64,000 nucleotides of DNA from CAWKOH01 sp963851245 (GTDB lineage Bacteria > Actinomycetota > Acidimicrobiia > Acidimicrobiales > Palsa-688): positions 1 to 64,000 of the forward strand of contig CAWKOH010000007.1 of the NCBI GenBank assembly GCA_963851245.1, given 5' to 3'. The notes beneath the pieces were generated by a model. The model ran no database searches and was not told the origin of the DNA. It saw only the letters and a list, made by a program, of their open reading frames with translations. A program made the translations under genes and the position numbers. Below, in pieces: positions 1 to 9,171 of this stretch. Numbering within the stretch: position 1 is the first letter of the stretch; each line of letters opens with the position of its first letter.

Positions 1-186
1 GCATACCCCGGGATGCCCCGTCGCCCTCGCCGTCACTCGCGCGGACCCTGCCGCCGCGAGATCCAGCCCGTCGACGAACGCGTCAATGAACCGAACCGGA
101 TTTTCAGCGCCGACGTAATCGTCCACCGCCTCGGGCAGCAACAGCAGCTGATCGCGCTCGAAATCCGGCAATGTGAGTTTTATGCG
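1..186 (-). mobile_element. IS1182-type transposase, N-terminal fragment cut by the window edge
   Basis: Read on the minus strand, the left edge encodes LTLPDFERDQLLLL followed by PVRFIDAFVDGLDLA. These match my memory of the N-terminus of IS1182-like (IS5-related) transposases, which typically open LPDFxRDQxLLLPxxxDDYV and continue NPVRFIDAFVD. The frame stays open to base 1, so the rest of the transposase lies outside the window. No clear ATG is visible and the start near 165-186 is uncertain. The element's terminal repeat was not identified. The assignment rests on residue pattern alone. Confidence 0.6.
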
Positions 187-491
187 CGATTCTAGCCCGC
201 GCGCCGATTTGAAGGAATCCGCTCACGTCCGACTTTCCGCACAGTCTGTGGGGGATGGGCTTCGACAGATTTTCGTCCAGCGTGTCGCCGCGCTTACGCT
301 GAATTTCGCCGTCCTTGTCGCGATGGCGCCCGTCCAATCCCGGTTTCTTCATTTTCCGATTCGCCCTCCTAAATCGATGCGTGCGGATTTTGTCCTTCCG
401 TGCGACACCAGGCAAGTGCGGGCGGCGACGTCGCCCGCCGGGGTGTCCGATCTCGCCCGGCGGGCCCGACGGGCAGGGCCTGGGAGAGGGC
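187..491. other. Intergenic stretch between the transposase fragment and ridA
   Basis: No open frame here looks like a protein on either strand. It may hold the unseen end of the insertion sequence. At about 388-420 it contains one copy of an imperfect direct repeat whose partner lies at about 935-967, on the other side of the ridA-like gene. Confidence 0.4.
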
Positions 492-885
492 TCATCCGTC
501 GGCGCGAAAGCAGTCGATCTCGACTTCGACCAGCCATTCCGGATCGATGAATTGCGCAACGCCGACGAAAGTGCAGGCGGGGCGAATGTCGCCAAAAAAC
601 TCGCCATGCGCGCGCGCCGCCTCCCGCCAGCGGCCGATGTCGATCAGCATCACGCGGGTTCGAACTGTATCTGCGAGCCGCCCGCCCGCCTCCTCGATCG
701 CCGTGCGGGGCGATCGTGAGGCACGCCTTCGTCTGCTCGTAGACGTCGCCTCGATGGACGGCGCGGCCGTCAGGCCCGATCGGGGCGGTTCCGGCGACGG
801 CGAGACAGGGGCCGGAACGGACCGCGCGCGAGAATCCGATCGCGGGCTCGAGGGGCGAGCCTGAGGCGACCAGCTTTCGAGCCAT
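492..885 (-). CDS. RidA/YjgF-family protein, one frameshift
   Basis: The N-terminal part starts MARKLVASGSPLEP and continues through GPCLAVAGTAPIGPDG. The C-terminal part, in another frame, includes ADTVRTRVMLIDI and FIDPEWLVEVEIDC. Together they give the roughly 130-residue fold of RidA-like proteins, including the late R-T-R strand that usually carries the catalytic arginine. A one-base indel near 705-720 separates the halves. Family members deaminate reactive enamine/imine intermediates in the cytosol, although this subgroup ('RidA family protein') is less well defined. The ATG at 885 is the natural start. The frameshift is more likely a sequencing error than decay, because both halves are well conserved. 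Confidence 0.75.
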
Positions 886-1234
886 GAGGATCTCCTGACG
901 TTTGCGCATCTCCCCCGCCGTCGACGCGGCTTAATTCTGTCGTTCCGTGTGACGTGTGGCAAGTGTGGATGGCGGGCGCGCCCAGCGAGGGTGTTGAGAG
1001 TGATTGAGCCGCGGCTTTGCGGCTTCGGGCGCTGTTTCACATAACAAATATGCTAATTGTTTTACGCCCCGCGTAAATGCTCTCAATCTTGAGCGCGGAA
1101 CTAAACGGGGTCCTAACCCACTGAAAACATGAGGGCGCGCCGGTAAAACTCCGCTAGGCCCGCGCGATGCGCGTCATCGCGGCGCCAAGCGCTTGGGTCG
1201 GGGTCAGTCAGGCGCCGCGGCGCTTGTGCCCGTC
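886..1234. other. Intergenic region with a repeat copy
   Basis: No gene is recognisable. The stretch holds the second copy (about 935-967) of the imperfect repeat that flanks the ridA-like gene, and an AT-rich patch near 1038-1062. Confidence 0.4.
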
Positions 1235-2065
1235 TCAAGGACCGGGCTCGCCGGCGCCCCACTCCGGGCGGCGCTTTTCGAGAAACGCGCCCATGCCCTC
1301 GACCCAATCGGGCTCGGCGAGATTGTCGATCATCGCCAGCGAGGCGACCGAATAGGCCTCGTCGAGCGGGCGCTCAATCTGGTCGTAGAAGGCGCGCTTG
1401 CCGATCGCCAGCGTCGGGGCGATTGCTGCGCGATGGCCTTGGCCAGCGCCTGGGCTTCCTCGAGCGCGCGGCCCTCGGGAACGACGCGGTTGACGAGACC
1501 GAAATGCTCGGCTTCCGCCGCGCTATAGAGCCGGCCGGTCATCGCCATCTCCATCGCCCGCTTGCGCGAGATGGACGCGGCCGACCGCCACCAGCGGGGT
1601 CGTGCAGAAGAGGCCAAAGTTGACCCCGGAGAGGCCGAAGCGGCGCTTTCTCGCCCGCGACCGCAAGATCGCAGGCCGCGACGAGCTGGCAGCCGGCCGC
1701 GGTGGCGACGCCCTCGATCGCGGCGATGACCGGCTTCGGCAGCGCGACGATGGCCTGCATGAGCGCCGAGCAGCGCGCGAACAGCTCCACATAATAGGCG
1801 CGGCCCCGGTCGCAGTCGTTGCGGTGCGCCTGCATTTCCTTGAGGTCATGGCCGGCGCTGAGCGCCGGTCCTGCGCCTGTGAGCACAACGACGCGCGCCG
1901 CTCGTCATTGGCGATCGCGTCGAGTTCGGCGATGAGCGCCTCGATCATGGCGAGGCTCAGCGCATTGAGGTTATGCGGCGTGTTCAAGGTCAGGGTGACG
2001 ACGCCGTGGTCGTCGTCGCGTCTGAAGAGCTCGGACGACGCGGCGAGAGGGGACGAAGCGGTCAT
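1235..2065 (-). CDS. Enoyl-CoA hydratase/isomerase family protein, frameshifted
   Basis: A crotonase-fold protein of about 276 residues can be stitched from several frames. The N-terminal strand reads VVTLTLNTPHNLNALSL. It is followed by VLTGAGPALSAGHDLKEM, where the AGHDL segment is the first oxyanion-hole motif. Next come KPVIAAIEGVATAAGCQL (second oxyanion hole), TGRLYSAAEAEHFGLVN and a C-terminal EGMGAFLEKRRPEW. At least three indels, near 1880, 1650 and 1430, break the frame. The family hydrates or isomerises acyl-CoA thioesters in fatty-acid or aromatic degradation, and the substrate cannot be told here. The ATG at 2065 is a typical start and the stop is at 1235. Confidence 0.75.
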
Positions 2066-2259
2066 GGCTGTTCTCGTTCCGGCGGGAGAGCAGCGGCTCG
2101 CGCGCTGCAACCCTAGTCGCGACGGCCAGGACAGTAAATGGAGCCGGCGCGGCGCCCATCGGACAGGCTGGCCAATGATGTCCGCCGCAAGCCGGGGCCA
2201 AATTGGCAAAAAAGGCCGCCCGAAGGCGGCCTTGCAAATGCCAACCGGTCTTGCGGCGG

Positions 2260-3086
2260 CTAGACGATCGCGCCTTCCTCGAACCGGTCGCGAACCATGT
2301 CGGCCTGATTCCTGAGATCGATCCAGGGCGAGAGCGCGCTCCGGAGCCTCGATATCAATTCCTCACGTCCGCCGTGAACATGGACATAGGGAGCGCAGCG
2401 AGCCTCGTCCGCGGGCGCTCCGTATTGGCGGAGATAGTCGGCGAAATTGACGAACGACTCATCGACATGGAGCAGCGTCTCGGCCGGAACGCCTTCGGCG
2501 TAAACCACGTCGTGGCTCTCGAGCTTGATGTGGAAGAACTCCATCTCGTCGCCTTCGGGCTCATGGCGAGTGATGGTCGTGCCATTGATCAGCGCCTCCG
2601 CTGGAACCAGAACGCCGTCGATCAGCAGGCAATGGCCCGCCGTCACATAGAGATCGGCATGCGGCACATTGGGAGCAAGAGCGGACCGTGCGATGCGGAC
2701 CGGCAGCGCGTCCTCCACCCAGGGTTTGGACGGGTCGCTTTTCTTGACTGTATAGCGGCCGATCCACTGAATGGGACGCAATCCGCCAAACATCGTTGGC
2801 AGCAAGTCGCCGATCGCGAGGTCCTCGATCTTGCGCTCGCCCTCGGCCGTTCGAATCTTCGTGCCCTTCAGGAAACAATTGCTACTAACCCCGCCGCCCA
2901 TGCCGCCGCGGAGCCGACCCGGCCAGGACCGGGATGCAGGCCGAGGACCGGGGCCAGGTCGTAGCCGACCAGCGGAAGCCGAATGAACCGTCCCGAACGT
3001 CGCGGGAACCGCAATCGCGCCCATCTTAATGATGTTGCGGCGGGTGCGCTGCACCCCGGGTCCGACTTTTCCGCTTCGATTGTCAT
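2260..3086 (-). CDS. Hint-domain protein with Tat-like N-terminus
   Basis: The mature part carries a Hint (hedgehog/intein-type) module. It begins SSNCFLKGTKIRTAEGER, where the cysteine after N is the usual Hint nucleophile position, and continues IEDLAIGDLLPT and PIQWIGRYT. A later block, LYVTAGHCLLIDGVLVPA, contains the conserved T-x-x-H-like segment. The N-terminus reads TRRNIIKMGAIAV then a small-residue stretch, which resembles a twin-arginine signal. The frame opens at a GTG (3054). The ATG at 3086 gives MTIEAEKSDPG and would join it if one base were added in a G run near 3055, so an indel is likely. Such bacterial Hint proteins are often secreted or surface proteins of unknown role. 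No RTX repeats are visible. Confidence 0.65.
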
Positions 3087-3345
3087 GGTGCCTTCCCCAC
3101 GTTTTGCCAAATCACATCGTTATACCCTTTTTCGTCAGCTTGTCATCAAGAATTTTACAGGTTAGGTAAAAATACTCCGGCATCGCGCTTCCGCTCGCTG
3201 GAGACCCGGGACCTGCTGGCTCAGCATTCGAAGCGGGCGCGCCTGGCTTCGGGCGGCGGCTCCCGCCGACTTCGCGCTTTCCCCCCCGTCCGTTTTCGTT
3301 TAGGCAGCGGCGCAACGCCGCCTGAAGCGAAAAAGACCGATAATC

Positions 3346-5166
3346 ATGCATCGCTACCGCACCCATACCTGCGGCGCCTTGACCCTCGCCGAGGACGGCG
3401 CCGACGTCCGGCTTTCCGGCTGGTGCCATCGCATCCGCGACCACGGCGGCTTGTTGTTCATCGATCTGCGCGACCACTACGGCCTGACCCAATGCGTGGT
3501 CGATCCGGATTCGCCCGCCTTCGCGCGAAGCGGAGAAGCTGCGCTCGGAATTCGTCATCCGGATCGACGGCAAGGTGCGCAAGCGCCCGGCGGGCACCGA
3601 AAATCCAGAAATGCCGACCGGCCTCGTCGAGGTCTACGTGCAGGAGATCGAAGTGCTGGGGCCTGCCGGCGATTTGCCGCTGCCGGTGTTCGGCGACCAG
3701 CCTTATCCGGAGGACACGCGGCTCAGATACCGTTTCCTCGATCTCCGGCGCGAGAAACTGCACCAGAATATCATGCTGCGCGGGCAAGTCATTGATTCGC
3801 TTCGCAGGCGCATGAAGGGGCAGGGGTTCTTCGAGTTCCAGACGCCGATCCTCACCGCCTCGAGCCCTGAAGGCGCGCGCGACTTCCTCGTGCCGTCGCG
3901 CCTCCATCCGGGCAAATTCTACGCGCTGCCGCAGGCGCCGCAGCAGTACAAGCAGCTCCTGATGATGGCGGGCTTCGACCGCTATTTCCAGATCGCGCCC
4001 TGTTTTCGCGACGAGGACCCGCGCGCCGACCGCCTGCCGGGCGAGTTCTACCAGCTCGACATCGAAATGAGCTTCGTCGAGCAGGAGGACGTTTTCGCGC
4101 GATGGAGCCGGTCATACGGGGCGCGTTCGAGGAATTCGCCCGCGGCAAGCCGGTCACGCCCTCGCCCTGGCCGCGCATTCCCTATGCCGAGGCGATGCGC
4201 AAATATGGCTCCGACAAGCCCGATCTGCGCAATCCGCTCGTCATGCAGAACGTCTCGGAGCATTTCCGCGGCTCGGGTTTCAAGGTCTTCGCGCGGCTGC
4301 TCGAGGTCGAGAAAAACGAAGTCTGGGCGATCCCCGCGCCCGGCGGCGGCCAGCGCACTTTCGCCGACCGGATGAACGCCTGGGCGCAGGGCGAGGGCCA
4401 GCCGGGGCTCGGATACATGCTCTTCTTCGATCGCGCGAAGGACGAGACCTCGCTTGCCGCCGACCCGAAGGCCGCCGGCGTGGGCGGGCGCGGGCCGCTC
4501 GCCAATAACATCGGCCCGGAGCGCGTCGAGGCGATCCGCCTTGCGCTCGGCCTCAAGGCGGGCGACGCCGCGTTCTTCGTCGCCGGCGATCCGGACAAAT
4601 TCGCCAAATTCGCGGGGCTCGCGCGCACGAAGGTCGGCCAGGAGCTCAAGCTCGTCGACGAGGATCGGTTCGAATTCGCCTGGGTCGTCGACTTCCCGAT
4701 GTACGAATGGGACGAGGAGGAGAAGAAGGTCGAGTTCTCGCACAACCCCTTCTCGATGCCGCAGGGCGGCCTCGAAGCGCTCCTCGGCAAGGATCCGCTC
4801 GCGATCAAGGCGTTCCAGTACGACATCGCCTGCAACGGCTACGAACTCGCCTCGGGCGGCATCCGCAACCATCGTCCCGAGGCCATGCTGAAGGCGTTCG
4901 AGATCGCGGGCTACGGCGAAGAGACGGTGGTCGAGCGGTTCGGCGGCATGTACCGCGCGTTCCACTACGGCGCCCCGCCGCATGGAGGCATGGCGGCGGG
5001 CGTGGACCGCATCGTGATGCTGCTCGCGGGCGAGCAGAACCTGCGCGAGGTGGCGCTTTTCCCGATGAACCAGCGCGCCGAGGACCTGCTCATGGGCGCG
5101 CCCTCGCCGGCGACGCCGAAGCAATTGCGCGAGCTCCATATCCGGGTCGTGGCGCCGGAGAAGTGA
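3346..5166 (+). CDS. aspS: Aspartate--tRNA ligase (bacterial type), two frameshifts
   Basis: The product charges tRNA-Asp with aspartate. In alphaproteobacteria it is often the non-discriminating form that also charges tRNA-Asn. The N-terminal OB-fold anticodon domain reads MHRYRTHTCGALTLAEDG then VRLSGWCHRIRDHGGLLF. Class II motif 2 is seen as CFRDEDPRADR and motif 3 as GVDRIVMLLAGEQNLRE. The bacterial GAD insertion lies between them. The length of about 606 residues is normal. The frame changes near 3530-3540 and again near 4096-4104. Both breaks fall inside conserved sequence, so the gene is essential and the indels are probably consensus errors. The ATG at 3346 gives the usual N-terminus. 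Confidence 0.95.
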
Positions 5167-5232
5167 GGGCGCCGCGCAGCCGACGCTCCCTTGTCCGCAA
5201 TGGCTTCGCATGATAGCCACACGAGCGAATTT

Positions 5233-5309
5233 CGGGGTATAGCGCAGCCTGGTAGCGCGGAAGTTTTGGGTACTTCAGGTCGCAGGTTCAAATCCTGCTG
5301 CCCCGACCA
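5233..5309 (+). tRNA. tRNA-Pro (anticodon UGG)
   Basis: A 77-base cloverleaf is present. The acceptor stem CGGGGTA pairs with TGCCCCG, and the D arm is GCGCAGCCTGGTAGCGC. The anticodon stem GAAGT/ACTTC closes a loop TTTGGGT with anticodon TGG. The T arm is CAGGTTCAAATCCTG. CCA is encoded at 5307-5309. It sits between aspS and the complex I subunit gene. Confidence 0.93.
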
Positions 5310-5338
5310 CCATCGATTTGGGAAGACTAGGGGCCGTC

Positions 5339-5641
5339 ATGACCGCTCGCATCTACCAGCCCACCCGCAGCGCCATGCAGTCGGTGCAGTCGAAGGGCGA
5401 TTGGCTGCTCGAATACGAGCCCGAAAAGCCGCGCGAGATCGAGCCTTTGATGGGCTGGACGAGTTCGTCCGACATGCGCTCGCAAGTGAAGCTGCGCTTC
5501 GACACCAAGGAGGAGGCGATCGCCTACGCCGAGCGCAACGGGATCGCCTACCGGGTTGAAGAGCCGAAGCCGGAGACGCGCAAGATCCTGTCCTATTCCG
5601 ACAATTTCGCGCCGAACCGGATCGTTCCCTGGTCGCATTGA
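5339..5641 (+). CDS. ETC complex I subunit, NDUFS4 type
   Basis: This is a 100-residue protein beginning MTARIYQPTRSAMQSVQS, with WLLEYEPEKPREIEPLMGW, TKEEAIAYAERNGIAYRV and a C-terminal YSDNFAPNRIVPWSH. The pattern is that of the alphaproteobacterial homologue of the mitochondrial 18-kDa NDUFS4 accessory subunit of NADH:ubiquinone oxidoreductase. This subunit sits on the peripheral arm near the NADH-oxidising module. The ATG at 5339 was preferred over an upstream TTG at 5318 because family members start MTARIY. The gene is strong evidence that this end of the window is alphaproteobacterial. Confidence 0.92.
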   Translation: MTARIYQPTRSAMQSVQSKGDWLLEYEPEKPREIEPLMGWTSSSDMRSQVKLRFDTKEEAIAYAERNGIAYRVEEPKPETRKILSYSDNFAPNRIVPWSH

Positions 5642-5676
5642 AGGGCGACATGAGGCCCGGTTGGCCCATTGAGTTC

Positions 5677-5753
5677 GGCTCCGTAGCTCAGCTGGATAGA
5701 GCAGCCGCCTTCTAAGCGGCAGGTCGCAGGTTCGAGCCCTGCCGGAGTCGCCA
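5677..5753 (+). tRNA. tRNA-Arg (anticodon UCU)
   Basis: The acceptor GGCTCCG pairs with CGGAGTC. The D arm contains GCTCAGCTGGATAGAGC. The anticodon stem GCCGC/GCGGC closes a loop CTTCTAA with anticodon TCT. The T arm is GCAGGTTCGAGCCCTGC. CCA is encoded at 5751-5753. It is 77 bases long. Confidence 0.93.
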
Positions 5754-5809
5754 GCGCCTTCCGACGCGATCGCCGGGCAGGGCGATCCGTATCGACGGGG
5801 ATTGACGGC

Positions 5810-6829
5810 GTGACGGTCGCCAACGCGCTCACAATCAGCGACGGCGTCGCCGAAGCCATCATCGTTCCGGAGCTTGGCGCGGGTCTCGCCTCCTATGACC
5901 TTGTCGGCGCGTCGGGGCGCGCGCCTTTGTTCCGCCCCCGCCGCGATCCGTCGCGCGGCGGACCGTTTGATCTCGCCTTGAACCTGCTGGTCCCATGGTC
6001 GAACCGCATTTCCGGCGGTGGCTTCCATTTCAACGGCCACTTCCACCCGCTCGCTCCGAACCTGCAGGGTGAGCCGTTCCCGATCCACGGCAACGGCTTT
6101 TCGAGCCGATGGCTGGTCGGGCGCGCAACGGCGGATAGCGCCGACCTGTCGCTCCGCTCCAACGGCCCAGGCCCGTTCCGGTACGAAGCTCGCGCGAGCT
6201 ATTCCCTCAACGCGGGCGCCCTCGCCATGCGGCTCTCCGTTCGCAATCTCGCGCCCGAGCCGCTGCCTTTCGGCCTCGGCTTTCACCCCTGGATCGTGCG
6301 GAGCGCGGCAACGCTGCTCAAGGCCAGGGCCGGGCGGGTCGTCATGGAGACGCACGATCATCTGCCCGCTGGCGAAGCGCCGGCTGCCTCCCGCGCCGAG
6401 TGGGACTTCGCCGCCCCGCGCGCGCTTCCGTCCGGCTGGATCAACAACGCCTTCCTCGGCTGGGACGGTCGCGCGACCGTTCTGTGGTCCGACCGGAGCC
6501 TCGAGCTTGAGGTTGAAGCCGATCCGCCGCTCTCGACCTACATCCTCTATTCGCCCTCCGATAAGGCCGACTTCTTCTGTTTCGAGCCGGTCACCCATCC
6601 CGTGGACGCCCATAACCTGCCCGGCGGCCCGGAGGCCAATGGCTTGACCATACTGGCGCCGCAGGAAACCCTGTCGGCGGCCTGTCGATTTTGCCCGAGG
6701 CCCCTCCCGCGCGACCCAGTCCCGGCCAGCGCCCCGGATACAACCAGAGCGCGAGCTGCATTCAAACAAACGCCAATAAAGGCCCGTAAACGCTCAGTAA
6801 ACGCTAGTAAATTGACTCCAATTTACTAG
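5810..6829 (+). CDS. Aldose 1-epimerase family protein
   Basis: This galactose-mutarotase-fold protein interconverts alpha and beta anomers of hexoses or related sugars in the cytosol. Visible signatures are NLLVPWSNRISGG, PFPIHGNGF (catalytic-type histidine), PFGLGFHPWI (second histidine) and DFFCFEPVTHPVDAHN near the C-terminus (the E is in the expected catalytic region). The GTG start at 5810 gives MTVANALTISDG. The family usually ends soon after the position of SAACRFCPR. Here about 40 more residues follow, rich in R, A and K, and the stop falls inside the terminator hairpin. An indel near 6690 that hides the true stop is therefore likely. Confidence 0.85.
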   Translation: MTVANALTISDGVAEAIIVPELGAGLASYDLVGASGRAPLFRPRRDPSRGGPFDLALNLLVPWSNRISGGGFHFNGHFHPLAPNLQGEPFPIHGNGFSSRWLVGRATADSADLSLRSNGPGPFRYEARASYSLNAGALAMRLSVRNLAPEPLPFGLGFHPWIVRSAATLLKARAGRVVMETHDHLPAGEAPAASRAEWDFAAPRALPSGWINNAFLGWDGRATVLWSDRSLELEVEADPPLSTYILYSPSDKADFFCFEPVTHPVDAHNLPGGPEANGLTILAPQETLSAACRFCPRPLPRDPVPASAPDTTRARAAFKQTPIKARKRSVNASKLTPIY

Positions 6830-6842
6830 CGTTTATTTTTTC
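6798..6842 (+). terminator. Rho-independent terminator after the epimerase gene
   Basis: A perfect 16-base inverted repeat occupies 6798-6813 and 6820-6835 (left arm TAAACGCTAGTAAATT), with a 6-base loop GACTCC, followed directly by a run of T at 6836-6841. It would end transcription of the epimerase gene. A partial copy of the left arm, GTAAACGCT, lies just upstream at about 6786. Confidence 0.85.
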
Positions 6843-7043
6843 GAATTGTGACTTTTCAATGAGTTACAAGCGATTTCAAATAAAAAATTTTGGGCCGCGT
6901 CTCAAGCTTGTGCGCGAAATGTCTCAGGCGCTCCTTTGCAGTCCGTCTCAGGCGGCTTTTCCATGTCTGTCGCCTCTTCACGCGTCCGGCTTTTCCGACC
7001 AATAGGAAAGTGTATCCTTGATTTCTGAATAGTGCAAGAATTT

Positions 7044-7886
7044 TCACGACAAGCGCGCGGCGGAAGGGCAATGGCTCAGTCGGGGAGGGCGCGCGCCGCG
7101 AGCGGCGGCCACCATCCGGTCGGCCCGAACCTTTCGGCTTCTCGCCGGACCTGGCGCGCTGACATGCGCGCCGGTCAGTTTGGCGTCCAGATCACGCGCC
7201 GCGATTTCGAGCAACGCGACGGTCGCCGCGCGGGCGCCATCGGCGTCGCGCATCCGGACGCACTCGAGCACCGCCCGATGCGCCGAGAGCGCGCGAGACT
7301 GGGCGGAGGCCAGCCGCCGGTTGGTGATGGCGAAGGTCGCCCGCAGCGCAGCCTCGATCGTCCCGGTCAAGCCCTTGAGGACGACGTTGTGACTGGCGGC
7401 GACGACACTGACGTGGAATTTGAGATCCGCCTCGCAGCACGCTTCCAGGTTGGTTCGAAGATTGCGCTCCATTCCCAGATAGGCCTGCTCGATATGCGCG
7501 AGATCCGCAGCGGTCGCGCGTTTGGCGGCCAGCGCAGCGGCCGCAGGCTCGATGATCCGCCGCGCCTCGATCAGGCTCGTGATCAACGTTTCGTCGCGCC
7601 CCACGTCGGGATGCCAGGAGAGCACTTGAGGATCGAGCAGATTCCAGTCGTCCCGGTCGCGGACCCGCACGCCGACGCGCCGCCTCGCTTGCAAGAGCCC
7701 CTTCGCCGACAGCACTTTGACGGCTTCGCGAATGGAGGTGCGGCTGACGCCGAGCTCAACCGCGAGATCGTCCTCCCGAGGCAGCAGGTCGTTGGGAGCG
7801 TATGTTCCGCCCAGGATCCATCGTCCGATCGCGTCGACGACGGAGCCATGGATTTTGCCCTCGTGAGACCTCGCCGCGTCGCCCAT
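7044..7886 (-). CDS. GntR-family regulator, FadR/FCD subfamily
   Basis: The N-terminal winged helix is clear: IHGSVVDAIGRWILGGTY, LPREDDLAVELGVSRTSIRE and VLSAKGLLQARRRVGVRV (about residues 12-75). The C-terminal FCD ligand-binding domain follows, with EARRIIEPAAAALAA and the metal-site pattern DLKFHVSVVAAS then LSAHRAVLECV. The protein probably represses the neighbouring enolase and sugar-transport genes, which run in the same direction just upstream, in response to a sugar acid. The ATG at 7886 was chosen over the earlier ATG at 7910. The last 40 or so residues, rich in R, A and P, look unusual and may reflect an indel near the end. Confidence 0.85.
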   Translation of the reverse strand: MGDAARSHEGKIHGSVVDAIGRWILGGTYAPNDLLPREDDLAVELGVSRTSIREAVKVLSAKGLLQARRRVGVRVRDRDDWNLLDPQVLSWHPDVGRDETLITSLIEARRIIEPAAAALAAKRATAADLAHIEQAYLGMERNLRTNLEACCEADLKFHVSVVAASHNVVLKGLTGTIEAALRATFAITNRRLASAQSRALSAHRAVLECVRMRDADGARAATVALLEIAARDLDAKLTGAHVSAPGPARSRKVRADRMVAAARGARPPRLSHCPSAARLS

Positions 7887-7958
7887 GACGCTGAGCTTCG
7901 CCGCGACCATTTTCCCTTTGGACGCGCGATTGGCTCTTACGTCGCCGCCGCCATGCCG

Positions 7959-9131
7959 CTACCAGTCCGCGATCGTGCCGTCGTCGAGGACGGCGTTGAC
8001 CGTATGCGGCGTTTCCGGCGCGAACGGATGGCGCGCGCATTCCTTCATATCCACTTCGATCCCGAGTTCCGGCTTGGTCGGAACCTGCCAGAAGCCGTCG
8101 ACCATCTCGATCGGCCCGTGCACGACATCGAAATACCAGGGAACGGCGCCGACCATTTCCTCCTGGATGACATGGTTTGACGTCGATACGGCGAAGTGGA
8201 GCGCAGCGACGCCGGCGATCGGGCCGATCGGATTGTGCGGAGCGACGCCGATGCCCGCGGCCTCGGCCATGCCGGCGATCTTCTTGGTCTCCCACAAGCC
8301 CCCGCAATGGCAGATATCGGGCTGCGCGATGCTGACCGCGCGGCTGCGAAACAATTCGTCGAATTCGGCAAGATCGATGAGACGTTCGCCGGTGGCGATC
8401 GGAACGTTCGTTTTCGAGGCGACTTCGCGTAAGCCCAGAGAATCGCCAGGCGGCAGCACCTCCTCGACGAACATCGGCCGCGCCGGCTCGATCGCGTCGA
8501 TATAGGCGAGCGCCGCGCTGGCGGAAGCGGGCCGTCCGTGGAAGTCGACCATGATCTCGATGTCCGGCCCGACCGCGTCGCGCAACGCGGCCATCATGCG
8601 CGCGGTCCGGTCCACCTGCGGGAGGAGGGCGCTATAGTGGGTGTAGGGAATGATGACGACCTTCATCGCGCGATAGCCGCGCGCGAGAACGTCATGCGCG
8701 CGTTCGGTGAGCTGGTTCGCCGACTCGGTTTCATAGACCGCCCGCATGTCGCCGAGCCCGAGGTGGGTATAGACCCGCACGCGGTCGCGCACACGGCCCC
8801 CGAGCAGCCTCCACACCGGAACCGAAAGCGACTTGCCCAGAATGTCCCAGAGCGCGATCTCGATTCCGGAGATGGCGCTCATGCCGATGACGCCGAGGCG
8901 CCAGAAGCTGTGCTTCTTCATGATCTTGACGAGCTTCTCGATGTCGCGCGGGTCGCGTCCGATCACGAGCGGCGCGAGATCCTCGATCGCGCCTGCGACC
9001 GCCCGCGTTTTCCACTCGAGCGTCGCTTCGCCCCATCCGAACAAGCCATCCTGATCGGTCTCGACGCGGACGAAAATCCAGTTGCGCATCTCCGCATGCA
9101 CGATGACTGAGCGAATGCTAGTGATCTTCAA
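7959..9131 (-). CDS. Mandelate racemase/enolase superfamily dehydratase, galactonate-dehydratase-like
   Basis: This is a 390-residue sugar-acid dehydratase of the enolase superfamily. It abstracts the alpha proton of an aldonate and eliminates water to give a 2-keto-3-deoxy acid. The capping domain begins MKITSIRSVIVHAEMRNW. Metal ligands are visible as D196 in IMVDFHGR, E223 or E224 in MFVEEVLPP and E249 in PIATGERL. A catalytic histidine lies at H299 in GVAPHNPIGPIAG. GEATLEWKT and the histidine strand resemble D-galactonate dehydratase (DgoD), but I cannot fix the substrate. It lies between a GntR regulator and a sugar ABC permease, which suggests a small sugar-acid catabolic operon. Confidence 0.85.
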   Translation of the reverse strand: MKITSIRSVIVHAEMRNWIFVRVETDQDGLFGWGEATLEWKTRAVAGAIEDLAPLVIGRDPRDIEKLVKIMKKHSFWRLGVIGMSAISGIEIALWDILGKSLSVPVWRLLGGRVRDRVRVYTHLGLGDMRAVYETESANQLTERAHDVLARGYRAMKVVIIPYTHYSALLPQVDRTARMMAALRDAVGPDIEIMVDFHGRPASASAALAYIDAIEPARPMFVEEVLPPGDSLGLREVASKTNVPIATGERLIDLAEFDELFRSRAVSIAQPDICHCGGLWETKKIAGMAEAAGIGVAPHNPIGPIAGVAALHFAVSTSNHVIQEEMVGAVPWYFDVVHGPIEMVDGFWQVPTKPELGIEVDMKECARHPFAPETPHTVNAVLDDGTIADW

Positions 9132-9171
9132 CCCGAACCCCCCGCCGCGACGGCGCCGCAGGCGCTCGCCC

